Positions 49,782 through 56,748 of a stretch of DNA of 64,000 nt are shown in pieces (the first letter of the stretch is position 1; every line of letters starts with the position of its first letter). A program made the translations under genes and the position numbers. The notes below the pieces were generated by a model. The model did no database searches and had not been told where the DNA came from. It saw nothing but the letters and a program-made list of their open reading frames with translations. Source of the stretch: Flavobacterium sp. 245 (GTDB lineage Bacteria; Bacteroidota; Bacteroidia; Flavobacteriales; Flavobacteriaceae); NCBI RefSeq assembly GCF_004362055.1, contig NZ_SNXB01000011.1, positions 1-64,000 on the forward strand. Reading direction: 5' to 3'.

Positions 49782-52412
49782 TTACTTCACAAACTCAACA
49801 GCCTTAGCCAAAGCCTCAGCAATTCCGTCAACATTTTTACCTCCTGCAGTTGCGAAGAAAGGTTGACCTCCTCCACCACCTTGGATATATTTTCCTAATT
49901 CGCGAACAACCTGTCCAGCGTTTAAGTTTTTCTCAGCTACAATTTCTTTAGAAATGTAACAAGTCAACATTGGTTTGCCTTCATTAGCTGTAGCGAAAAC
50001 TACAAATAGGTTATTATAAGAATTGCCCAATTCGTAAGCTAAATCTTTTGCACCTTCTGGGTTTAAATCTACTTGCTTTGCTAAGAATTGAACTCCGTTG
50101 ATTTCTTGTAATTCTTTAGCTAAATCAGCTTTCATGTTTTTCGCTTTATCTTTCAATAAAACTTCCAATTGTTTTTTCAACTGCGCATTTTCATCTTGTA
50201 ACGCCAAGATTGACTTTACAGGATCTTGAGCATTTTTAAGCGCTTCCTTAATTTCGTTTAAAGAAACAGCTTGTGACTCAAAATATTCTTTTGCAGCTTC
50301 ACTTGTAATCGCTTCAATTCTTCTGATTCCAGCTGCAACAGCGCCTTCAGAAACAATTTTGAAATGCCAGATATCTGATGTATTTGCAACGTGTGTTCCT
50401 CCGCATAACTCAACAGAATCTCCAAATTTAATTGTACGAACTAAATCACCATACTTCTCTCCAAACAAAGCAATTGCTCCATCTTCAAGTGCCTGCTCTT
50501 TCGGAATTGCTCTTTTTTCGATTAATGGTAAACTTTCACGGATTCTTGCATTTACGAAGTTTTCTACTTCTGCCAATTCTTCATCAGAAACTTTAGAAAA
50601 GTGAGAGAAGTCAAAACGCAATGAAGCATTACGAACCATCGAACCTTTTTGCTCAATGTGAGTTCCTAAAATCTTGCGCAAACCTTGGTGCAATAAATGC
50701 GTAGCCGAGTGGTTTGATGAAGTTTTAGCTCTTTGATTTGCATCAACAACTGCATTAAAAGTTGCCGTAATATTTTCTGGTAACGATTGTGTTAAATGTA
50801 TCGTTTGGTTATTCTCTTTTTTAGTATCGATGATATAAATAATATCTCCGTTTTGAGATTCTAAATATCCTTTATCACCTGTTTGTCCGCCGCTTTCTCC
50901 GTAAAATGGAGTTGCATTGAAAACCAATTGATAAATCTCACCATCTTTTACACTATCAACTCTACGGTATTTAGTAATTTTTACTTGTTGTGATAACCTG
51001 TCATATCCAACAAATTCCTGAATATCATCTTCAACAATCACATTCCAATCTCCTGCCGTAACTTTTGATGCAGCTCGAGATCTTTCTTTTTGTAATTGTA
51101 ATTGCTCTTGGAATCCTTCTTCGTCTAATTTTAATCCTTTTTCCGAAAGAATCAAAGCGGTTAAATCGATTGGAAAACCGTAAGTATCATACAATTCAAA
51201 TGCTTTTTTACCATCGATTGTATCTCCTTGATTATTTAAAATTACAGCATCCAAAAGAATTAATCCCTGATCAAGTGTACGTAAGAACGAGTTTTCTTCT
51301 TCGCGAATCACGTTCGAACAAAGTGCTTTTTGAGTTCTGATTTCCGGGAAAGAATCACCCATTTGCTCGCTCAAAGTTTCAACCAATTTATAAATAAACG
51401 GCTCTTTAGTATTTAAGAAAGTAAATCCGTAACGGATAGCACGACGCAAAATTCTACGAATTACATAACCAGCTCCTGTGTTAGATGGTAATTGTCCATC
51501 AGCGATAGCAAAAGCTACGGCACGAACGTGATCTGCCACAACGCGGATTGCGATATTTACTTTATCTTCTGCTTCGTTTGAAGCTTTAACAGTATATTTT
51601 GCTCCTGTAATTGTTTCGATTTCTCTAATTAAAGGCATAAAAACATCAGTATCATAGTTTGATGTTTTTCCTTGTAATGCCATACACAAACGCTCAAATC
51701 CCATTCCGGTGTCAACGTGTTGCGCAGGAAGTTTTTCAAGAGAACCATCCGCTTTACGATTGAATTCCATGAATACATTATTCCAGATTTCAACTACTTG
51801 CGGGTGATCGTTATTTACCAAACTTTTTCCTGAAACTGCAGCTTTTTCTTCTGGAGTACGCAAATCAACGTGAATTTCAGAACATGGTCCACATGGTCCT
51901 TGATCTCCCATTTCCCAGAAATTATCTTTTTTGTTCCCAAGAATAATTCTGTCTTCGTCGATTAAAGTTTTCCAGATATCCCAAGCTTCCTGATCAAAAG
52001 GAACGTTGTCTTCTTTGCTTCCTTCAAAAACAGAAACATAAAGATTCTCTTTTGGAATTTTATAAACTTCTGTCAATAATTCCCAAGCCCAGTTGATTGC
52101 TTCTTTTTTGAAATAATCTCCAAAAGACCAGTTTCCTAACATCTCAAACATCGTGTGGTGATACGTATCAATACCCACTTCTTCAAGATCGTTATGTTTT
52201 CCTGAAACACGAAGACATTTTTGCGTATCGGCTATTCTTGGGCTTTTTGGCGTTCCGTTTCCTAAGAAAAATTCTTTAAACTGGGCCATTCCCGAGTTAT
52301 TGAACATTAAGGTTGGATCGTCTTTAAGCACAATAGGAGCCGAAGGAACAATTGTATGCCCTTTACTCTCAAAAAAATCTAAAAATTGTTTACGTACGTC
52401 TTGTGATTTCAT
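49782..52412 (-). CDS. alaS: Alanine--tRNA ligase
   Basis: The 876-residue protein is AlaRS. The class II catalytic domain has the QKCLRVSGKHNDLEEVG and HTMFEMLGNWSFGDYFK motifs and a C-x-x-C-like site. An HxxxH (HSATHLLHQGL) with CGGTHVANTSDIWH marks the editing domain that clears Ser/Gly-tRNA-Ala. A C-Ala domain ends in GGGGGQPFFATAGGKNVDGIAEAL. Length and order are normal. The stop lies 9 bp from the family repeat. Confidence 0.97.
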   Translation of the reverse strand: MKSQDVRKQFLDFFESKGHTIVPSAPIVLKDDPTLMFNNSGMAQFKEFFLGNGTPKSPRIADTQKCLRVSGKHNDLEEVGIDTYHHTMFEMLGNWSFGDYFKKEAINWAWELLTEVYKIPKENLYVSVFEGSKEDNVPFDQEAWDIWKTLIDEDRIILGNKKDNFWEMGDQGPCGPCSEIHVDLRTPEEKAAVSGKSLVNNDHPQVVEIWNNVFMEFNRKADGSLEKLPAQHVDTGMGFERLCMALQGKTSNYDTDVFMPLIREIETITGAKYTVKASNEAEDKVNIAIRVVADHVRAVAFAIADGQLPSNTGAGYVIRRILRRAIRYGFTFLNTKEPFIYKLVETLSEQMGDSFPEIRTQKALCSNVIREEENSFLRTLDQGLILLDAVILNNQGDTIDGKKAFELYDTYGFPIDLTALILSEKGLKLDEEGFQEQLQLQKERSRAASKVTAGDWNVIVEDDIQEFVGYDRLSQQVKITKYRRVDSVKDGEIYQLVFNATPFYGESGGQTGDKGYLESQNGDIIYIIDTKKENNQTIHLTQSLPENITATFNAVVDANQRAKTSSNHSATHLLHQGLRKILGTHIEQKGSMVRNASLRFDFSHFSKVSDEELAEVENFVNARIRESLPLIEKRAIPKEQALEDGAIALFGEKYGDLVRTIKFGDSVELCGGTHVANTSDIWHFKIVSEGAVAAGIRRIEAITSEAAKEYFESQAVSLNEIKEALKNAQDPVKSILALQDENAQLKKQLEVLLKDKAKNMKADLAKELQEINGVQFLAKQVDLNPEGAKDLAYELGNSYNNLFVVFATANEGKPMLTCYISKEIVAEKNLNAGQVVRELGKYIQGGGGGQPFFATAGGKNVDGIAEALAKAVEFVK

Positions 52413-52670
52413 GTTTTATAATGAGATAATGTGATAATGTGTCAATAAATAAATGTGTCAATTTGATAATGTGACAATTAGATAATTTTAAACCTAAAAC
52501 TTATAGTTCAAAACAATAAATTACCCAATTAATACATTATCTAATTATCTAATCGACTCAATTATCTAATTGCTTTAATTCTTGAAAAAAAGGGCCGCAC
52601 AACTGAAACATTTAGTAAATTTGTTCGACTAACTTATTTTACAAGCTGCAAAAATAGCGTATTTTAAAAT
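52413..52670. repeat. Divergent spacer with AT iterations
   Basis: 52416-52570 holds degenerate GATAATGTG / AATTAGATAATT iterations, on both strands. A TAAATTTG -7-like box (52616-52623) suits the M23 peptidase gene, but no -33 partner was found. Confidence 0.5.
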
Positions 52671-53648
52671 ATGGCGAAAGTAAAATATTATTACGACTCA
52701 GAAAATCTGGCTTATACAAAAATAAAAACCAGAAAAAGAATCAAAATCGGTTATGCATTGCTGTTTTTGCTGGCTTCGGCGTTATTTGGTTTTTTAGTAT
52801 TTGTACTTTTAATCAACACTCCTTATTTTGAAACTCCAAAAGATCGTCTGCAGGCACGCGAAATTGAGAATTTGAAACTGCAATATGCCATTTTAAATAA
52901 AAAAATGGACGAACTTGATGATGTTGCAGAAGCATTAGAAGACAGAGACAATAATATTTATCGTGTTTATTTTAATAAAAGCGAAATTCCGGACTCGATT
53001 CGAAAAGCAGGATTCAGAGATCCGACTAAGTATAAAAAGTTAGAAGGTTATAACAATTCACAATTGGTTCTAAGTGCCACAAAACGTATTGATAAACTTT
53101 CAAAAGAATTGGCAATTCAATCCAAATCGTTAGATGAAATTTTAAAATTGGCAAGTACAAAAGGAAATTTATTACTTGCTATTCCGGCGATTCAGCCTGT
53201 TCAAAATGAAAATTTAAAACGAATAGCTTCGGGCTTTGGATACAGAATTGATCCTTTCACCAAAGTGAGAAAAATGCACAACGGAATGGATTTTACTGCA
53301 AACACAGGTTCTCCCGTATACGCAACCGGCGATGGCGTAGTAGCAAGAGCCGACAACTCTGCTTCGGGATTTGGAAATCATGTGGTTATAAGGCATGGTT
53401 TTGGATACGAAAGTTTATATGCACATTTAAGCAAATACAATTGCAGACCCGGACAAAAAGTAAAAAGAGGCGACGTAATTGGTTATGTGGGAAGTACAGG
53501 AAGATCTGAAGGCCCGCATTGCCATTATGAAGTTCATAAAGACGGAAAAGTTGTAAATCCCCTAAATTTTTATTACGGAAATATTTCGGCTGTCGAATAT
53601 GTGGCAATTTCGCAAATGGCAAACCAAGAAAATCAGTCATTAGATTAA
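52671..53648 (+). CDS. M23-family peptidase (membrane-anchored)
   Basis: The 325-residue protein has a cytoplasmic head, one transmembrane segment (about 25-48), a coiled-coil (about 60-90 and 135-165) and an M23/LytM domain (about 185-310). Zinc ligands fit H-N-G-M-D-F (His and Asp) and the HCHYEVH segment. It should cut peptide cross-links in peptidoglycan from the periplasmic side. Similar proteins with coiled-coils activate amidases when ligands are missing, but here the ligands are intact. It is divergent from alaS and precedes a MerR gene. Confidence 0.92.
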   Translation: MAKVKYYYDSENLAYTKIKTRKRIKIGYALLFLLASALFGFLVFVLLINTPYFETPKDRLQAREIENLKLQYAILNKKMDELDDVAEALEDRDNNIYRVYFNKSEIPDSIRKAGFRDPTKYKKLEGYNNSQLVLSATKRIDKLSKELAIQSKSLDEILKLASTKGNLLLAIPAIQPVQNENLKRIASGFGYRIDPFTKVRKMHNGMDFTANTGSPVYATGDGVVARADNSASGFGNHVVIRHGFGYESLYAHLSKYNCRPGQKVKRGDVIGYVGSTGRSEGPHCHYEVHKDGKVVNPLNFYYGNISAVEYVAISQMANQENQSLD

Positions 53649-53694
53649 TACTATAAAAAGTACTATTTTTGAAATAAATTAGAAATACAAAAAC

Positions 53695-54027
53695 ATGCAT
53701 ATTGAGCTTTCAAAAGATAAAAGATATTACAGTATTGGCGAAGTTGCCAAAGCTTTTAATGTCAATGCATCCTTGATACGATTTTGGGATAGTGAATTTG
53801 ATATTCTGAAACCAAAAAAGAACGCCAAAGGCAACAGAATGTTTACGCCAGAAGATGTTACGAATTTACAACTGATTTATCATTTAGTAAAAGAAAGAGG
53901 TTTTACGCTCGAAGGTGCAAAAACGCATTTAAAGGAAGGCCAAAAGAAAACATTAGATAAATTCGAAATAATACGTAAATTAGAGACCATCAAAACACAA
54001 TTAAACGACATTAAAAACGAATTGTAA
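53695..54027 (+). CDS. MerR-family transcriptional regulator
   Basis: The 110-residue protein has a MerR winged helix-turn-helix (about residues 12-80: YYSIGEVAKAFNVNASLIRFWDSEF, then NRMFTPEDVTNLQLIYHLVKERGFTLEGA). A short C-terminal helix for dimerisation follows. No effector-binding domain is attached, so the signal is unknown. It is the first of a run with LemA and two TPM-domain proteins, 34 bp before lemA. A TATTTTTG box (53664-53671) lies upstream without an evident -33. Confidence 0.9.
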   Translation: MHIELSKDKRYYSIGEVAKAFNVNASLIRFWDSEFDILKPKKNAKGNRMFTPEDVTNLQLIYHLVKERGFTLEGAKTHLKEGQKKTLDKFEIIRKLETIKTQLNDIKNEL

Positions 54028-54061
54028 TTAAAAATAGAAATAAACTTAAATCAAAACAAAT

Positions 54062-54646
54062 ATGAAAAAGTGGTTAATCCCTGTAGGAATTATTGTAGCA
54101 CTTATTGCTATTATCGCATTTTGGTCGATTGGTATTAAAAATACTGCTTTGCAACATAGCCAAGCTGTAAATAAAGAATGGGGAAATGTTCAAACGGCTT
54201 ACCAAAGACGTAATGATCTTATCGGGAATTTAGTAAACACTGTAAAAGGTGCAGCTGATTTTGAAAAAGGAACTCTAACAGCTGTAATCGAAGCTCGTGC
54301 AAAAGCTACTTCGGTAACAATTGATCCAAGTAATGTAACTCCTGAGCAATTAAAAGAATTTAATCAGGCTCAAAGTGGCGTAACTTCATCATTATCAAGA
54401 TTATTGGTTTCTGTTGAACAATATCCAACACTAAAGGCGAATGAAAATTTCTTAAAATTACAAGACGAATTAGCAAGTACTGAAAACCAGATTTTAACTG
54501 CTAGAACTCGTTTTAACGAAGCTGTACAAGTGTACAACGGATATGTTTTAAAGATTCCAAACAACTGGTTCTTGAGCGAATACAAAGAAAAACCATACTT
54601 TGAAGCTTCTACTGGAGCAGATAAACCTGTTGAAGTAAAATTCTAA
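54062..54646 (+). CDS. LemA family protein
   Basis: The 194-residue protein has an N-terminal membrane segment (about 4-21, WLIPVGIIVALIAIIAFWSIG). A helical domain follows with NKEWGNVQTAYQRRNDLIGNLVNTVKGAADFEKGTLTAVIEAR, the LemA signature. LemA proteins are helical bundles of unknown function, often coded beside TPM-domain proteins, as here. N-terminus-in orientation is likely. Confidence 0.93.
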   Translation: MKKWLIPVGIIVALIAIIAFWSIGIKNTALQHSQAVNKEWGNVQTAYQRRNDLIGNLVNTVKGAADFEKGTLTAVIEARAKATSVTIDPSNVTPEQLKEFNQAQSGVTSSLSRLLVSVEQYPTLKANENFLKLQDELASTENQILTARTRFNEAVQVYNGYVLKIPNNWFLSEYKEKPYFEASTGADKPVEVKF

Positions 54647-54703
54647 AAATTTTAGACAACAGTTTAAAATCTAAAATCAACAATCTAAACTCTAAAATTA
54701 GTC

Positions 54704-55141
54704 ATGTCACAAGTAGAAGATTTTTTATCCAAAGAAGATGAACAAGCCATTGTTGAAGCTATTCGTATGGCCGAAAATAATACTTCTGGCGAAATTAGAG
54801 TACATATAGAAAAAACAACTTCTAAAGCTCATTTTGACCGAGCTTTAGAAGTTTTTCATGAATTGCGAATGGATGAAACCAGACTACAGAATGGCGTATT
54901 GCTTTATTTTGCAGTTGAAGATAAAAACTTCGTGATTTGCGGTGATAAAGGAATTAATGATTTAGTTGCCAATGATTTTTGGGACTGTACTAAAGACATT
55001 ATGACCAATCACTTTAAAGCTGGCAATTTCAAACAAGGTATTGTTGATGGTATTTTGAATGCCGGCGAACAGTTGAAAAAGTATTTTCCATCTCAAGAAG
55101 ACGATACAAACGAATTATCTAACGAAATATCAAAAGGATAA
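54704..55141 (+). CDS. TPM-domain protein (soluble form)
   Basis: The 145-residue protein has no signal peptide. It contains the TPM core LSKEDEQAIVEAIRMAENNTSGEIRVHIEK (about 8-37) and VLLYFAVEDKNFVICGDKGIND (about 66-87). TPM (TLP18.3/Psb32/MOLO-1) domains are phosphatase-like folds used in membrane-protein maintenance. It lies 57 bp after lemA and 3 bp before the next TPM gene. Confidence 0.88.
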   Translation: MSQVEDFLSKEDEQAIVEAIRMAENNTSGEIRVHIEKTTSKAHFDRALEVFHELRMDETRLQNGVLLYFAVEDKNFVICGDKGINDLVANDFWDCTKDIMTNHFKAGNFKQGIVDGILNAGEQLKKYFPSQEDDTNELSNEISKG

Positions 55142-55144
55142 ATA

Positions 55145-55975
55145 ATGAAAAATTCCAAAAATAAAATCTCAAATTCCAGTAGAATTTTTCAGTTTACTCT
55201 TTTGTCTTTCACGTTTTTTATCTGCAATACTATTTTTGCTCAATTTGATATTCCTAAAAAACCAGATTTTCAAACTTCTGTTTATGATTATGCGAATGTT
55301 TTAAGTTCTTCTGAAAAAAGCCAATTAGAAGAAAAATTAGTTCGTTATTCAGATTCAACCTCAACCCAAATTGTTGTTATCACGATCGAAAGCTTAAAAG
55401 GTGAAGATATTGGGATTCTAACGCCAAAATGGGCACAAGAATGGGGAATTGGACAGGCAAAAGAAGATAATGGTGTTTTAATTTTATTGGCTAAAGCCGA
55501 AAGAAAAATCTGGATTTCGCCTGGTTACGGATTAGAAGATCGCTTAACTGCTGGAATTGGCGGAGAAATCACAAGAAATATTATTATTCCAGAATTTAAA
55601 GCCGGAAGTTATTATCGTGGACTTGACAAGGGCGCTGATGCTCTTTTTGATGTTTTTAAAGGAAAATACAAAGGCGAACGAAAACAAACTAAAGGAAAAG
55701 GCTTTCCAATATTACCATTCATAGTTATAGTTGTTATTATTTTAATTCTGATTTCAAGAAATAAAAGAGGTGGCGGAGGAAATTCTGGCAACAGCGGTGG
55801 AGGCCCTAGCCTACTTGATGTTATTATTTTAAGCAATCTTGGAAGAAGCGGCGGAGGCGGTTTTGGAGGCTTCGGTGGCGGATCATCAGGAGGCGGTTTT
55901 GGCGGCGGAGGAGGTTTCGGTGGAGGCTTTGGCGGAGGAGGTTTCTCTGGTGGAGGTTCTGGCGGAAGCTGGTAA
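55145..55975 (+). CDS. TPM-domain membrane protein with Gly-rich tail
   Basis: The 276-residue protein has a signal sequence (about 1-32), then a TPM domain (about 42-165, YDYANVLSSSEKSQLEEKL...STQIVVITIESLKGEDI...GVLILLAKAERKIWISPGYGLE). A transmembrane helix (about 185-201) and a Gly/Ser/Phe-rich tail (FGGFGGGSSGGGFGGGGGFG) close it. This is the YgcG/TPM architecture with the domain outside the cytoplasmic membrane. Neighbouring LemA and soluble TPM suggest a joint envelope function, inferred from frequent association of these families. Confidence 0.9.
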   Translation: MKNSKNKISNSSRIFQFTLLSFTFFICNTIFAQFDIPKKPDFQTSVYDYANVLSSSEKSQLEEKLVRYSDSTSTQIVVITIESLKGEDIGILTPKWAQEWGIGQAKEDNGVLILLAKAERKIWISPGYGLEDRLTAGIGGEITRNIIIPEFKAGSYYRGLDKGADALFDVFKGKYKGERKQTKGKGFPILPFIVIVVIILILISRNKRGGGGNSGNSGGGPSLLDVIILSNLGRSGGGGFGGFGGGSSGGGFGGGGGFGGGFGGGGFSGGGSGGSW

Positions 55976-56084
55976 AAATTTTAAATTTCAGGTTTCTTTT
56001 GTTTCAGGTTTCAAGTTTCAAGTTTTATTAAAATATTTTAGTTAAATTTATAACTCACAATTTACAATTCATAATTCAATATAG

Positions 56085-56498
56085 ATGTTATCACATAAAG
56101 CAAAATATGCCCTTAAGGCCTTACTTTATTTAGCTGAACAAGACGAAAATCACATTTCTAGAACTATAGAAATAGCTGATGGCGCCAACATACCAAAAAA
56201 GTTTTTAGAACAAATTTTATTAGATCTAAAACGAGGCCGTTTTGTGAGCAGCAAGCAAGGAAAATTTGGCGGATATTATCTGATAAAATCAAAAAATGAC
56301 ATCACTTTGGCAGAAATTCACCGATTATTTGACGGTGCAATTGCTCTTTTGCCATGTGCTTCTTTAAATTTTTACGAGCCTTGCTCTGATTGTAAAACCG
56401 AGTCTGAATGCAGTCTGCGTCACGGTTTAATGCTCATTAGAGACAAAACTTTAAAGGCTATGGAAGGCATTACAATCGCCTCATTGGTAAAGAAATAA
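56085..56498 (+). CDS. Rrf2-family transcriptional regulator
   Basis: The 137-residue protein has the Rrf2 winged helix-turn-helix (YALKALLYLAEQDENHISRTIEIADGANIPKKFLEQILLDLK). The C-terminal sensor region has C91, C100, C103 and C109 (CASLNFYEPCSDCKTESEC). IscR and NsrR carry three Cys in this place and bind an iron-sulfur cluster; CymR-type members sense cysteine via an enzyme partner. Four Cys in C-x8-C-x2-C-x5-C spacing could bind a cluster, but this is not proven. The neighbouring Cys/Met-codon ORF suggests sulfur as the controlled theme. Confidence 0.9.
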   Translation: MLSHKAKYALKALLYLAEQDENHISRTIEIADGANIPKKFLEQILLDLKRGRFVSSKQGKFGGYYLIKSKNDITLAEIHRLFDGAIALLPCASLNFYEPCSDCKTESECSLRHGLMLIRDKTLKAMEGITIASLVKK

Positions 56499-56516
56499 AA
56501 AAATATTCCCTAAACC

Positions 56517-56547
56517 CTATCGATTTAATAGAATTTGTATATATTTG
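56517..56547 (+). promoter_or_regulatory. Promoter with operator-like dyad before the Cys/Met leader ORF
   Basis: TATATTTG (56540-56547) is an exact -7 box, 40 bp before the ATG at 56587. No TTG is found at the usual -33 distance; instead the dyad CTAT-N7-ATAG (56517-56531) occupies that place. A candidate operator for the adjacent Rrf2 regulator, by position only. Confidence 0.5.
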
Positions 56548-56586
56548 CCAAAAATAATTAACAAACCATTTACAAATTTTTAACTC

Positions 56587-56697
56587 ATGAAAGAGCATTT
56601 CAGTTTATTAGGCGTAACCAAAAGTCTTTTGCAAGCAAATTTTAATAGTCAGTTCAGAACTGCAAAAAGCATTTCCTGTATGATGTGTATGTGTTGA
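56587..56697 (+). CDS. 36-codon ORF ending in Cys/Met codons, candidate leader peptide
   Basis: The ORF starts MKEHFSLLGVTKSLLQANFN and ends SISCMMCMC, so the last six codons are Cys-Met-Met-Cys-Met-Cys before TGA. It lies 40 bp after a -7 box and 51 bp before the TonB-receptor start. A concentration of the two sulfur amino acids at the very end is the pattern of a stalling leader or of a metal-binding tail. No G+C hairpin is found between its stop and the receptor start, so a simple terminator switch is not visible; translational coupling or Rho-dependent control remain possible. I do not recognise a named family. Confidence 0.6.
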   Translation: MKEHFSLLGVTKSLLQANFNSQFRTAKSISCMMCMC

Positions 56698-56748
56698 TAA
56701 AAAAAATTTTATTTTAAACTCTACTAATCATATATACTTAATATAAAA

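Noticed and set aside
53386..53700. 104-codon minus-strand ORF over the M23 peptidase 3' end
   Set aside because: Antisense to the catalytic HCHYEVH segment; no supporting features.
55839..56045. 68-codon plus-strand ORF rich in Ala/Glu/Val
   Set aside because: Frame shadow of the Gly-rich tail of the TPM protein, caused by GGNGGN repetition.
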